64,000 bases of DNA from Syncephalis plumigaleata (GCA_025201365.1 JAIXMF010000009.1:372001-436000); one strand, 5' to 3'. Positions 46,212 to 59,435 are shown, counted from the first letter of the stretch. The notes: generated from the sequence alone by a model not told the origin. A program made the numbers and translations.

Positions 46212-47766
46212 ATGTGCCACTTGAAGGAATTCGCGTTATTGAAATGGCCGGACTAGCACCTGCACCATTTGCTGGAAGTTTGCAGTAGACCATGAATGAC
46301 GAGTGTAATTAACTAGCTAGCCATGTTTAGGTATGTTACTGGCTGATTTTGGTGCTGACGTAGTGCGTGTTGAAAGACCAGCTACTATCAATACTGACGT
46401 ACTTACCAGGTAGTCATTCGTAGTTACATATATATATATATATATATAGTGGTATTTAATAGCTGTTATCCTATAGAGGGAAACGTTCCCTAGCTGTGGA
46501 TATCAAGTCACCAGAGGGTGTGGCGCTGTTACGTCAACTGGTAAAGCAAGCTGATGTTATCATCGAACCATTTCGTCCTGGTGTTATGGAAAGACTAGGG
46601 CTTGGTCCTGATGTCTACTAGCCGATAATCCACGTCTAATATTTGCACGACTCTCAGGATTCGGCCAACAGGGTGGGTAGCAGATGATAGACATCGTCAA
46701 TGATATGTTATTTATAGGTGATGATCATGATGATTAGGTGAGCATGCTTTGCAAGCAGGTCATGATATTAACTATTTAGCCATGGCTGGTTACTATCTGT
46801 AAGTATCTATTTGCTTGTTTCCATTATCGATCTAGTTGTAATATATCATGCTATTACGCTAGGAATTCAGACAAAACAATGAAACGCCACGCTTTCCGGT
46901 TAATCTACTGGGTAAGTCGCTAATGATGATAACAAATGATCAAGCATTATTACTATTACTATACTAACAACAAGAATAAGCCGACTTTGGTGGAGGTGGT
47001 ATGTTTTGCGTAACTGGTATTCTAATGGCATTATTGCAACGACATCGCACCAGTTGTGGCCAAGTGGTCGACGTATCCATTGTAAGTAGAATTAGCCAAA
47101 TGCTCGAGTAATAATTAATATGAACGATGAGCATAGACTGAAGGCGCTGGTTACCTTGGTAATTTCATACGTAGAATGAAGACTATCGGTGCACCCATAG
47201 AACTACTAAGAGGAGATGCGCCCTTTTACACGGTTTACATAACAAAAGACGATCAATACATGAGCGTGTAAGTGTTTATTATGCTATAACAATCAGATAA
47301 ACTAATTGATTGATTTGATAACATTGGTAGAGGAGCATTAGAACCGCAGTTCTACAATCAACTACTAAAGGGATTGGCCCTTAATCCGGATCAAGTGCCA
47401 GATCGACAAGATCCTCAGAATTGGTCTCAATTACACGCTACATTCGCGAGTATATTCGCCAGTAAGACTATAGATGAGTGGACTCGTATATTCGATAAAA
47501 CGGACGCATGCGTATTTCCTGTTCTAGCCTTGGAACAAGCTCCGCCACCTCCTCAACGTACACCACGACTTTCACTGGCACCGGAAGCAACGACAAACGA
47601 TCGGCACAGTCATGCTAGTCATTCACCAAGTGAAACACTCCTTGTTCCTGGTCAGCACACCATCCAAGTGCTAAAGGAATACGGCTGGAATGAACTGGAT
47701 GTAAGCAAGCTTATCGACAAGCGAATTGTACATCAAGCATCAAAAGGAGGCAACTCGCATTTGTAG
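46212..47766 (+). CDS. alpha-methylacyl-CoA racemase (CoA-transferase family III)
   Basis: Interconverts R and S 2-methylacyl-CoA esters during peroxisomal or mitochondrial branched-chain fatty acid breakdown. The gene has about nine exons, several very short. Motifs in order: [93 protein letters not shown], then the catalytic His/Asp region [37 protein letters not shown] and [14 protein letters not shown]. Single-base corrections are needed at the start (ATG followed by TG at 46214) and at 46615 (GTC TAC versus GTC CTA). The C-terminal SHL resembles a PTS1 peroxisomal signal. Confidence 0.87.
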
Positions 47767-48059
47767 TTTCGATGATGGAAATGGAATTCCTAATCAAGAT
47801 TATATAAAAGGAAGCCGTCATTTCAATTTTATACGCATCGTAATAAACGGTCATCTGATCTTATCACATCGTTTTTTGATTCATTATAATTTGGTTTCGA
47901 ATACTACGCTTACACTTTGTTCCCTCTCTATCTCTATCTTTCTATCTCACTCACACATCTCTTACCTCATAGCATTGCAGTAGGCATAGTCTCTCCTTCT
48001 CTCTCCTTCTCTCTCTTCTCTGACTCTCGTTGTTACTATTTGTGTTTATTACCGCTAGC
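47767..48059. other. tandem intergenic spacer upstream of the syntaxin gene
   Basis: Pyrimidine-rich (CTCTCTCC, about 47985-48020) leader-like sequence. No other feature. Confidence 0.4.
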
Positions 48060-49407
48060 ATGTCGTTTTATGACCTTGAAGCAGGCCTGTCTACAGGTTC
48101 ACCTGCACCCATCAGTGCATCTCGTAACGGCCTACAATGTAAGTGATATGCATAGATATACATAGACTACTGCTACTACTACTATTACTATTACATGTTG
48201 TCAAGTCAGTGTTCAATATTGTCTGAGCACTATATTGACAATCATACGTGTCGTACTAATACATCTCGTTGACTATTCTAGCCCCTGATCCGGCCTATAC
48301 TGAACTCATCAGCCGGATTCAAACACGTGTGCTAACAAGTAACAGTAATAACACTCGTATACAACGACTTATCCAGCGACTTGGTACTCACAATGATTCG
48401 CAAAAGAATCATGACGAATTGTAGGTTGCACAAACTAGCATGAATGCATTATCACGCTTATTAATTCATTTGTAAAGACACACACTCCTTGAAGAAACGC
48501 ATAAGCTTGTATGCGATACAATGGCCGATATTAAGCGATTGGGATCATTTCCGGGTAAAACACCACAAGAAATGGTATGTAATAATGCGAATACATGAAC
48601 ATCTGTGTGGAATACTAAGAAACTTGTATAGAAAGCGAGAAAACTCGAGCAACAAAAGTTATCGCGCGATTATCAAATGGTAATGGATAAATTCAAAGGT
48701 GCACAGCAGTTTGCGGCAGAACGATTGCAAACACTTAAAGTACGAGCTGAAGCGCAGCACAAACAGAATGCAATGTAAGCGATACATATAATTGTTGTTG
48801 ATGATGCAATTGCTAACTAATACGTATATATATATAGGAAAACATCAGAGGATGATCTCCTTGATTCAGATCCTACTGAAGATCAACCATTATTATTAGA
48901 GATAACAATGAATCACAACGGTAAGTAGTAGCAATATGAATAGATGATATACTGCAGTCATCTAATGGCAGCTTATTCGTTATAGTATTCGATTACAACA
49001 AGTAATGGAGAATGATGTTACGTTTAATGAGTCGATTATTCAACAACGCGATGCAGAAATCACAGAAATGAACAAGGTATCACGCAGCTCAATGAGATAT
49101 TCCGAGATCTTGGTACAATTGTTACTGAACAGCAAACACTTTTAGGTAATTAGTGCCATTACATTGATAAATGAACTACGTGTTACGTATTACGTATTAC
49201 GTATTATTAGTCTAATACTAATCTGTTGTATTGTTAGATAACATTGAACGTAATGTTGATACGGTAGCCGTGTCGACACAGCGTGGTGCCGAAGAGTTGA
49301 CTACAGCCAATCGATACCAACGACGTGGACGTCAACTTAAATGCTATCTACTGTTGATTCTATCCATTATTCTAGCCCTTGTTATTCTACTAGTGTTTAT
49401 GGTTTAA
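48060..49407 (+). CDS. Qa-SNARE, Pep12/syntaxin-7-like
   Basis: A tail-anchored SNARE of the endosomal/vacuolar route. The N-terminal Habc helices are LISRIQTRVLTSN, RIQRLIQRLGTHNDSQKNHD and THKLVCDTMADIKRLGSFPG. They are followed by MKARKLEQQKLSRDYQMVMD and KFKGAQQFAAERLQTLKVRA. The SNARE motif reads ESIIQQRDAEITEMNKGI, then TQLNEIFRDLGTIVTEQQTL (zero-layer Gln in TEQQ) and DNIERNVDTVAVSTQRGAEE. It ends in one hydrophobic helix (CYLLLILSIILALVILLVFM V). The frame inside the SNARE exon needs GG at 49076-49077 to be GGG. The exon near 48900-48990 is poorly resolved. Confidence 0.85.
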
Positions 49408-49562
49408 GCAAACATACGCGCTAGTCGAGTCATTGTCATTATCCTGTCAGTAGTACAAGTACAAGTTTATTTCATAGCCATTATTGTAAACCATTCTTAT
49501 TGTTATTCTACAATAAATGAAGCATCCTATCCAGTATCATGCATGGAATGTAAAATACGATA

Positions 49563-49946
49563 TTACTTGAGCTTTTTCATCTCTTTATCTAGCTGCTCCT
49601 TGAATGCTTCGGTGAAATCGTTGGCTCGCTTCATCGTCTCCCATTTCTTGATTTGTCCTGCTACTTCACTACCTAGAATGAACAAGTAAGTATATGCTGT
49701 CCTTCTCTCTCTTTCTCTTGACTATACCACGAAATACAAGCTAGTCAGTCAGTCAGTCAGTCATCACCTACCTTTCTCTGATAATTCTTCTACCTTTTCA
49801 TGTGTTCTTGCTGCCATTCTATGAAACGCTGGACTTTCAAGCAGCTATAGTCTAGGTGGTTAGTTGCATACACTGGATAGACACGATCTGTATACCTTTT
49901 CTGTGATATGTTTCTCGGCCAGTTGACGAAGTATATGCTTGAACAT
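49563..49946 (-). CDS. small hypothetical protein, possibly mitochondrial
   Basis: Not recognised. Exons (transcript order) 49896-49946, 49772-49844 and 49563-49672 join in frame to 77 residues. It starts MFKHILRQLAEKHITEKLLE, then SPAFHRMAARTHEKVEELSE, and ends KANDF-like acidic/basic helix EAFKEQLDKEMKKLK. The sequence is predicted helical and Lys/Glu-rich. The pattern L-x-S-P-A-F-x-R with T-H/R-x-V-x-E resembles small conserved mitochondrial proteins of fungi, but I cannot name the family. All three introns or exons obey GT-AG with consistent phases, which supports a real gene. Confidence 0.6.
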
Positions 49947-50598
49947 TTTGAATTCAAAAAGAAGGGAAAAACGAGACAATCTGTGAGTAAGAATGGCTTC
50001 TAGATCAATTATACAGACTGATAATGTCAAAAAAATACACGTGATTTGATTGCAGTTTTACCAGGCGTGCTCATTCTACTGCCTCAGACACACACACACA
50101 CACAAATGATGATGTGGTATTTCAATGGTTCAAAGTAGCCTTTTCCCTCTCTTGAACCACTCACTCACTCACTCACTCGTCGCCGTTCTACTTGCACTTT
50201 CTTTCTCCCTCCTTATTGGGTGTGCATTAGTGTACACAGACTACACCTGTTATAGTATAGTATAGTATATATACACGGTACTTGACACAATAACCTATCT
50301 ACCTGGTAAGAATACTGCTGCTGTGTTGTTGTTGCTGTTGTTGTTGTTGTTGCAGGTGTGAGCAAAGTGGGATCGAGTAGAACGCGTGGTGTATTATAGT
50401 CGGGATCATGCAACGTTGATCAGTAACGTGACAGTAATGTGTACGGAATCAAGTCGAATTCCAAGATGAACACGTCAATATGCGGTGTAATCTAGTACAA
50501 CCTATTTATGCAAATATATTAATATGTAATGCAACTGTAATTCAACTTTAGTTACAACTACGACAACTAGTACAACAACAAATATCGCTCGTTTATTG
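49947..50598. promoter_or_regulatory. divergent region upstream of the G3BP-like gene
   Basis: CA repeat (about 50089-50106), CACT repeat (about 50157-50179), TATAGTA repeats (about 50253-50272) and TTG repeats (about 50324-50356). No coding gene is supported here. Confidence 0.5.
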
Positions 50599-52341
50599 AT
50601 GGCTTCTACTACTCAAACGGCCGTGCAAAATGCCGCTGCTTCCAACGTGCAAGCTGCGTCTCAGCCTACCGCGGAGGCCTACGAGATTGGATGGATGTTT
50701 GTCCAGCAGTACTATACATTTCTGAATAAGGAACCGGGTCGTCTTCATTGTTTCTACACTAAAAAGTCCAAGATGGTTCATGGCAATGAAGGTGAAACGG
50801 TAAACACACTACAAGGTCAAAAAGTAAGCATCGACATGTGTATTGATTTAATAAGACAATCTAGCTATAGCAATATACATCATATACATCATATGCATCT
50901 CTAGGAAATCCACGACAAGATTACCGAACTTGGTTTTGACGACTGTCACGTTCTAGTGTCGAATGTTGACAGTATGGCATCCCTCGATGGTGGCATCATC
51001 ATTCAGGTGTTGGGCGAGATGTGCAATCGAGGAGGTGCTTCTCAGAAGTTTGCGCAAACATTCTTCTTGGCCGAGCAACCCAATGGCTACTACGTGCTTA
51101 ACGACATCTTCCGCTTCCTAAAAGACGATGTAGGCACTGAATACGAACAAGTGGAAGGTACAATGGCACAGCTACAACAGCAACAGCAACAACAACAAGT
51201 GCCTACGTCCATTGAGGAAACATTAACCATTCCGGAAACAGCCGCTGAAATGACGATACCTACTGCTGCGGCTCCAGTAGCAGCACCCGTTGAAGTAGTA
51301 GCGGTAACCGAGCCATCTGCAGCACCTACAACCACCACACCCGTTAAAAAGGCAGAAGCGGTAACTCGTACTGCACCTGCTGCGGAACAACCAAAGTCCA
51401 ATGGTGTAAAACCCATTGCCGCGACACCAGCACCAGCTAAGCCCGATCAAGTAAAATCTACGTTAGCCGTTGATAATAAGGCTGGCACACCACGTGCAGC
51501 ATCTGCTCCAGCTGGTACAGCTAAATCGGCTGCATCTTCAGCGGCAGAAACACCAGCAGCTGGATCTCAACCCTCGGTTAAATCATGGGCCAACCTAGTG
51601 GCAGGTAGACAGGCAGCCGCAGCCGCAGCAGCAGAAGCGCGTAATGCACCCGCATCTACCGCTAATGCTAGCAAGGATACGCAAGCCACTACTACTAATG
51701 CAACTACCACGCCAGCCACTAATAATGCAAATGCGCAACAAGTAGCTACCAATGCACCAACAGGTGGTCCACGCGGTCGATTCCATACTCGTGGTAAGAT
51801 AATCATCATAACAATAGTAAATAGTACTAGTAGTAATAATACAAAACATGACATATAGATGAAGCTGCCGTTGTTTATGTAAAGGGAGTATCTGACCGTA
51901 TTAATGCGGACACCCTCAAGGCATACTTGAATGATACTATTGGACCCGTTAAAAGTATAGATCATATTGCAGCCAAGGTATAATACATTGATGATTAATT
52001 ATGATGACAGCAACAACAACAACTAATAATATTGCTATGATTAGAACTGTGCCTTTGTAGAGTTTTCCAGTGTAGATTTGGCTAAATCTGCCATTGCTCG
52101 TGCTAACTTTGAGTTACGCGGTACATCGTTTACCATTGAAGAGCGTCGTCGTTTCGTACCTCATGGTGGACGTGGTGGTCGTGGCGGAGGTCGTGGTGGA
52201 TTCGATCGTCGTGATAGTGGCGGCAGCGATCGTGGCTCATTTGATCGTGGCACATCGGGTGGATTTGGCGGTCGTGGTGGACGCGGTGGACGTGGCGGTA
52301 GTCGAGGTGGTGGCAGCGGTAATCGCCCACTAGACAAGTAA
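50599..52341 (+). CDS. G3BP-like RNA-binding protein (NTF2-like + RRM + RGG)
   Basis: G3BP proteins nucleate stress granules and bind ubiquitin proteases (the Bre5 role in yeast). Exons 50599-50823, 50905-51793, 51859-51977 and 52045-52341 give 509 residues. The NTF2-like domain spans residues ~28-150 (EIGWMFVQQYYTFLNKEPGR LHCFY; EIHDKITELGFDDCHVLVSN; FLAEQPNGYYVLNDIFRFL). A long Ala/Pro/Thr/Gln-rich disordered centre contains KSWANLVAG, which fits a USP10/Bre5-like region. The RRM (AVYVKGVSDRINADTLKAYL; NCAFVEFSSVDLAKSAI) leads to an RGG tail. The frame is intact throughout. Confidence 0.93.
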
Positions 52342-52506
52342 ACAAAAATGAGTGTATGCGCGTTTGTGTATGACGTTTAACAGTCGCGATCTCATGTTTG
52401 CTACTCTCGATTGAAAACTGATTTTTTACATATAAAAATAAGAATGTTTTGCATCCACACACACACACACACAGATTTGTTCATTCCATTTATTTGTTTA
52501 TTTATC

Positions 52507-53535
52507 ATGAATTCCAATACTAGTAGTACTTTGAAGCAGCTATCAAGAACCACCTGATTACAATGCACTATCGCTAGCAGAACTAAAAGTAGGTATATAT
52601 ATATATATGACATTGCTAGTATGTACATCAATAGGAGGAACTAAACGAGTATACAGGAATTAGCGCGTAAATACGGGCTTAGACCTGGCTCGAAACAAGT
52701 AATGGTCAAGCAATTACTCAAAATATGGAATATTTACATATACACGCGATAATAATACTGCAGCTGCTGTAGCAGAAAACAGAAGAATGACGATACAAAT
52801 ACACCGCTAACAACAAGCACGTCAACTAACAAATTGGATGAATCAAACAGCGATTCTGACAATACGGATACAGCGGTAACAACAATGATAAACGTAACGA
52901 AAGAAGCCGAGCACAGCATTCTATTATAGAACTATCAACCGATTCAGCACATACTTCAGATGAGAAGATTCAGATGATGAAGAAGCTGATATGTTGACTG
53001 CAAATCTATCTCGCTTACAAGTTCAAGATGACAATGATGATGCAAATGCGATTATTGAACATTTGGATGATTTAGATGATGATATTCTACCTAATGATGC
53101 ATTGCTAATCTATGCTGGTCAAGATGAAGAGGAAGATGAGGAAGATGAGGAAGGTAAAGAGGAAAATGACATTGATACTACTCGTGAATTAGATATCAAA
53201 ACACAAATTATACAGGCAATACAACAGGATAAACAATTGTATACAAGGATACTTCATTATAAGTAAGCTATATGATAATGGTGTCATTATATTCTAACAG
53301 TAGAGGGAATAATAGCCTATTGAGATAGAAGCACTGCATAAACAGTTGAGTAAGCAGGGCATTGTATGTACACTAGTTCAACTACGTCAATTGTTAGACA
53401 ATGAGGTAATTATCTAATGATTACATAGCAAGCTATTATGTATCTATTCATTCATAATTTGCATTAGGGAATTGTTACGTATTCTTCACAATCATCTGGA
53501 CGTAGAGTAAAAACAAGATGTAAAATAAATAAATG
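52507..53535 (+). CDS. SLX4-like structure-specific endonuclease scaffold
   Basis: SLX4 activates the SLX1 nuclease at branched DNA. The short gene has a SAP-like helix motif typical of Slx4 (ELARKYGLRPGSKQVMVKQL LKIW), an acidic middle (DDANAIIEHLDDLDDDILPN; DEEEDEEDEEGKEEND) and the C-terminal SLX1-binding helices (TQIIQAIQQDKQLYTRILHY, KPIEIEALHKQLSKQGIVCT, LVQLRQLLDNEGIVTY). The start exon holds MNSNTSSTLKQLSRTT, then changes frame before DYNALSLAELK, so the start is uncertain. It is much shorter than budding-yeast Slx4 (748 residues), closer to the C-terminal part only. Confidence 0.6.
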
Positions 53536-53725
53536 AATCATATAATGAATTAGACAATTTAATTGTAATGTTTACGTATGTGCTAGATTAGATGAAATGT
53601 TATAAGTCAATTTATACAAAGATAATCTAGTAGAATACGCTGGTTTACGTAGTATTATGACTAGAATCCATATCGTCTATTAATAAACAAGTCAATTAGT
53701 ATTCATGCAGTAATGCTCATCTACA

Positions 53726-55683
53726 TTACTGCTGCTTACCTTGATTCTGCTTGATCTCATCTTTTATTAGTTGATTGACGAAACTCTTGAATAATTGAAC
53801 ATACGGCTTCAGTGATGTCTTCTCCACATCTAATCGACATCATTGACTTGTTAGTGTATGTTATATTATGTTATTCTTAACCGTATTATATACCAGATAT
53901 TTTTCGTCGTGTTGTCTCGGTGTTGCCATTGTTAGCGAGTTCACTTTCGGCCTTCTTGTCGAATGTATTGATTTCATCAATCAAATCCTCGATTGTTGGC
54001 ACTTCGAGTGGATTGAATTGTTCGCATGAAGCAGCATCAATTGGAACACATACTCGTCCTGCAACGTGTACATTAACTGTAAGCCAATATGGTCATGCAT
54101 TATTAATATGTAGTACTTGCCTGTTACAGGATGAATTGAGAATGGACTCTTAAGTAAATGCTTCAACTGACTAGTAACCTTGTCATCGAGTCGTGGATAC
54201 ATGTATTGAAACATGATATCACGAGCCAAATGGTTTGAGAATGTGCGTTTAGCACGCTACTTATTGTTAGCATCGCGGTGATGTAGTAACTTGCACATAT
54301 ATTCACTTACTGGATTGGGAGGATTCTCGATTGCTTTAACTAATGAAGCCCATCGTTGCACGGAATCATGCGGTGTCTCCTCGTTTGACCATTGTTTACC
54401 TAGCATTGGACGTATATCTAGTAGATACAGGTCAGTATATGCGTTCACTATTTAGCATCGATACCTACTGTCATCACCAACTATATCTAACACTTTACGC
54501 CATTGTTCCGGATTGCCTAATACGTTCTGCTTTTTGAGAATGGATTCTTCAAAATATTGATTGAGAACGCTCATTGATAGTTGCAACGATGGCGGTAGAA
54601 TGGCAGGTAAATGAACTTTACGCGTCTTCTGTATGCCGCCCTATATTTCATACAAATGATAATGATGATCAGCATCTACTAATAATATATATATATATGT
54701 CATCGCTTACCTTGATTACTTCAAGCCATCCAACTATCGCTTTTCTGCCTTCATCACTTAAACGTCGTGCTCGTGAATCGCATACCCAACAATGAACACC
54801 ACGTCTTCCGCTATACACCCATAATCTATGTTTGAATCCGAAGTCATCTAATATACCATGCATTAATAAATAAAGCAAATGTCGTTTATTGACTAGCTAA
54901 GCTACCTCTTAATGCTCTATCCATGATCTTAATGGCAATAGTCATGAAATCCCAACATTTGAGACATATATCAGCACCACTACAATGGAATGAGCGTATT
55001 ATCATCATATTAGTGAATGCCAATACACATGCCTAATAAACAATAGTGATTTATCTAGTATCATACCTGCAACATGTGCGTATCTCGTCGTAATCCGTCA
55101 TATCAATATCGAACACTAATTCCTTCTCTAATGGTTGAAACGCGCCTTGTCGTAGTGTCTTCTTATCTTTAGGCTAGTCATTAATCGTGTATTAGTATGT
55201 TATATACATAAAGATGAAACTGCTATTACCTTTGCATTGTAGATGGCACCATATCAATCTTCGTCGGGCACATACGCAATAATTCGGCACGTAACTCGTC
55301 GGCATCCTTGAATGATTGGAAGCGAATATAGATATCATTTTGGAACATGAAACTAAACTCGCGATTCTGGAAAGTAGGTCCTGCAACTGAATACCACGAC
55401 ATTTAGCTATTACACTCAACTAGCATACAGACTACTCACTAGGCCCGCAATTAAGCCATTGAAAGTATGGCTTATACGGAAATAGACGCTGATAATACGC
55501 GCGTAATAATAGTGCCAAACTATCCTTTTGCAATTCCTTTCGTTCTCTATCAGCTCGTTAGCATTAGCGGGAATACACGTTATTAGTAAGAAAAAGGACA
55601 TACGCTATTTCCCATGCTGCTGCCGCTGCCTCAATCTCTCGCTGGCTGCTCACGTCCAGTTGCATATCAGTGTCGTCTGTCAT
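53726..55683 (-). CDS. PRI1: DNA primase small (catalytic) subunit
   Basis: Makes RNA primers for DNA polymerase alpha. Multiple exons, beginning [20 protein letters not shown]. Motifs in order: [60 protein letters not shown] (the catalytic DxD), then the zinc-binding cysteines in RTCC and [20 protein letters not shown]. Next are [24 protein letters not shown] (the S-G-R-R-G-x-H nucleotide site) and [20 protein letters not shown]. The C-terminal helix is [20 protein letters not shown]. All expected catalytic residues are visible. Intron phases were checked only for the first exons. Confidence 0.93.
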
Positions 55684-55860
55684 AGTTATAAATATTATAA
55701 AGTTGAAGGAGGAAGAAGGAGTAGAAGGAAGAGGAGAAGGAAAAAAGAAGTAAGCGAATTAAATAAACATTCTCGTGTTTTTTCTCTCTCCTCTCAATCT
55801 TCACCGTGCATTTATGCATTTTATATACGTTCACTTTGTCCCTTTCCTCCTCCTTGATCC
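55684..55860. promoter_or_regulatory. bidirectional promoter region, PRI1 / mS23
   Basis: A 177 bp divergent interval, GAAGGA-rich at about 55705-55750. No specific element identified. Confidence 0.35.
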
Positions 55861-56759
55861 ATGACGTATAAAAACGCTCCCTCAAACGTGGCGCAAACCG
55901 TGTCGCGTCTACTGCAGGCACGTATTCTTAAGAAGCAGCCAGTATGGTTGTCTGCAGTCAAACAATACCCGCCAGGCCGTCAATTATTCGAGTATCGCAG
56001 TTTGATACGCGTGGTTTGCAACCATTCGAGAAGAAAACGAGAATGAGAATGAGAATGAAGACGACGAGATTAGCGATCAAAGCAGAGACAACGACTAGGT
56101 GCTGCACTATCAACTCGTCGTGTCACTAAACGATATAAGCCAGTGCGTCCACCGGTCATTGTCTATCCTGAAGATGCACTTCGTCGACGATTCTACCAGG
56201 ATCATCCGTATGAATTGAGTAGACCACGACTTCTACTCGAGAGAGACGGACATAATCGACGTGATTGGACACGTCTATGCCAAGAAGGCGAGAGTCCCAC
56301 GGGAGAACAGTAAGTTCCATGGTATTTGCATGAAGAAGAGAAGCAATAACATGTATACACACTTACTAATGCCGTTTATTATTGATGTGTCAATATTAGC
56401 GTGGTGCAATATCAGTTGTATCTCATGTCAACTGGTCTACCGGAGAATGAAGCTTACGCACAGGCTACTTCAGAATTCTACGCTATTCGTGCTCGCGAAG
56501 ACACAGCGCGTCGATTGGCACAACTAGAAGCGCAACATTTTGGCGCTAAACCTATCAAGACTGCTCTGGCTGTTGGCATTGAAAAGGAAGAGGAAGCATT
56601 GGCAAAGAGTCGTGAAATACTAAAGATTCGAAATGAAATGTAAGTCAATCGAGCATATATGTTATCATTTACTAATTGATTACTGACATGTTTATGTAAT
56701 ATCTACCATGTTACTATAGGCGTATGATGCAAAACTCGGCAGCAGAACAACCTATATAA
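55861..56759 (+). CDS. mitochondrial small-subunit ribosomal protein mS23 (Rsm25 type)
   Basis: A structural protein of the mitochondrial ribosome. Exons 55861-56308, 56400-56639 and 56720-56759. N-terminus: NVAQTVSRLLQARILKKQPV WLSAVKQYPPG, as in fungal mS23. A second block reads PVRPPVIVYPEDALRRRFYQ DHPYELSRPRLLLE, and the third YQLYLMSTGLPENEAYAQAT with SEFYAIRAREDTARRLAQLE. In exon 1 the CC at 55977-55978 must be CCC to reach SIIRVSQFDTRGLQPFEKKT, and a further correction is needed near 56095. The (GAGAAT)n-like acidic stretch at 56036-56062 is a repeat-prone site. The basic N-terminus has no clear cleavable presequence. Confidence 0.85.
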
Positions 56760-56882
56760 ATTAACATTTGCATATAATAAATATGATCTATCCTTTATTA
56801 TACTACTATTACTACTATTCAAGTAGATCTACATCTAGTTGATATTGTTTATTTCTAACATAGCAATGTACTCTCATGAGTA

Positions 56883-59435
56883 TTAGTCCATTTTAAGATT
56901 ACGATAGATTTTACAGACAAATCGACTTGATGCGATATAACCTATTGCACCTATAATTGATATGGCATGGTATTATTAACATATATATATATATAAAAAT
57001 ACGAATAAAATGTATATTACCTAGTATGACAAATAGTGCAGCACAACCAATTGTTATATTGACGAGATACAGACTTGTTTGTATTAATCCGGTCATCCTA
57101 TAAATGAATATGAATGAGCTCTATGATACTCTATCGCATGATAAGCAACAACTTACTTTGTAGTAGTAACAAAGTAATACATCAAATAGATATACACGTA
57201 GAATGCAACCGATCCACCTGCTAGGAATGACTTCCAATGCCTAATTCATTATAGTTAGCATCGAATACGAGGAATAGTTACACATCTGCTTGGTAATAGT
57301 TACCATCGATGTTCCTCGGCACTTAGTAGGTAATACGTCATTAGAACGGTAATATTAGGAGTTACAATACCAAGAAGCATAGACATATGAAGATGAACCC
57401 GTAAACGTAGAATGTATCCAATGTCCATAGAGATACGAGGAAATAGTGTACGGCTATGAGTATCAAGCAGAATGGTAGGATACCGGCCAATACAACCATC
57501 AATACTGGTTCTAGATATCTAAATTGACCATTTAATGTTAGCGAATGCTTATCACAGTGAATGACCTGATTACTTTGGCTGTTCCGGCACTACACGAGCA
57601 ACGGGATATACACGGCAGGGTGGTTCCCAACGACTTCCATGCTTTCTCCCAACAATTGCTCCAAGCAATGATAACGGACAAATAATCAATAGCCATACAA
57701 TAATGAGTAGTAACTAGACGGGAAGGTAGAATAAGTATACTTGCTTGTCGTATTAAATGCTTACTACTTACTGTCTTCTTGAATGAAATAACTGAAGTAT
57801 CTGAATCTATGTAGGCAGCTATGTTAATTGGAATGTTTGTCAGTGCAACAATTGCCGGCCATAGACTGGCAGCTAAAAGAGTGCATCGAACCCAACGTCG
57901 ACCTAACAAAAGAAAGAAAGAAACCAGAAACGATTAAGCAAATACACATAGATAATGTACTAGTCTACAATACTCACCACCATACATTCGATAATATTTG
58001 CCACTAATATAACCGGCCACAAATGAAGTAGCAGCATATGTAAGTACTATGCAGTGCTTGTAGATTCGGATCTTTATAGTCAAGATTAGTAGTTCATTCC
58101 AATAAATACTAACAGTTATAACTAGATCATTCCCACTTACTCTTCATCAAAGACACCGCATAGTTGCAGTAGGATGGTGATTGCTAGCATCACACCCATA
58201 TGATATCCCGTACCCAACAGAGTGGTAAACATGCTAAGATGACGTGGTGGACGTAGAACATCACCGTATAATTGTTTCCAACCGTAATCATCACCTAAAT
58301 CACAATCCTATATATTTATGTTAAGAAGCTGAATAATCGATTCAATAAGCTGTTTATCATTCATGGTACTCACTAGATCACCAAGTAATCCTGTTTTACG
58401 ATTGTATCGCATGAGATCCTTACGTAATGACCGTGTAATGATGGCAATAATTACTACATAATTGATATAGCAAATAGGAAGAATCCGTAAACATCATACC
58501 AGCGAATCTATAACACAACGGTTAATTATACATCACTAGCTGATTAACTAATAGATTAATCTTTACATACCTGGAATGAGAAGAATGATTCTGCTGCTTG
58601 ACGAGTATATCGTGATTTGAATGGCTTATCCGTTGTAATCCATTCCACCGAATAGGTATAATGAATGGAAAGACGAACTAGACGACTAGAAGAGAGAGAA
58701 ATAGGATTGGCAGGCTTAAGATCAATGTCGATGATTCTACTATTGTCATGATAGAATGTAAATGCTTGATGCGTATACAAGTACTTTTGCTCAGTTGCCG
58801 CATCATATATGCCTATAAAGGCCCAGATTGGCAAACCATCTTTATGTACCGGTTAACTCGTATACTCACTCGATAATGAACAACAATAGATTCAACTTAC
58901 CAATGGATAACTCATACCAGTATTTATGCTCGATAGCAAATTGGAATTTAGTAATATCTGTTGACTCAACGTAAATGGATCACATAATGATGTCTTGTAC
59001 TATTCACTGTTGCATAATGAGATATTTAGTATATGATAATAGTGAAATACCAGTGCTTGCTTACCTTGAAATTGTATTGCCATACCGGCATTAATTGGTT
59101 TTGCATCTTGGAATATCTCCCTTAACGTCTTTTGCTCGCGATAAACTATAGGCTGCGCGGGTGGACAATAGGGCAACTGGTCAAATGCATAGGTCTCGAA
59201 TGGATTATCATAGGGTCCTATAGCATTCCGCCAGACTACAACAGGATCTCCGCGAATATACTAGTAGTATCAAGAATATAGACAAGGTGAAACAGTAGTT
59301 GCAAGCAGTTAATAATTCAGTATTAGTTCACAAGTGAATAAGGTCAATTACCAGGTGACTATACTCGTCTGCTGCAGTCCAGTTGTCTGTAAGTAGTACG
59401 AGTAGACAAATTGCTAAGAGGTAACGAGTCAACAT
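56883..59435 (-). CDS. transmembrane 9 superfamily protein (TM9SF/EMP70)
   Basis: A nine-helix protein of the Golgi/endosome membranes involved in cargo sorting and membrane-protein topology. About twelve exons. The N-terminus is a signal peptide (MLTRYLLAICLLVLLTDNWT). The large lumenal domain includes LREIFQDAKPINAGMAIQFQ, LSQQILLNSKFAIEHKYWYE and TYSVEWITTDKPFKSRY. The cytosolic loop before the membrane region is RTLRKDLMRYNRKTG, then DDYGWKQLYGDVLRPPRHLS. The hydrophobic helices follow, with the family-typical WPAIVALTNIPINIAAYI and the PIN/IAPCILFY-type regions. The C-terminal cytosolic end is KIYRNLKMD, with Lys near the tail as in TMN proteins. Best match by pattern is TM9SF3-like. Confidence 0.85.
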
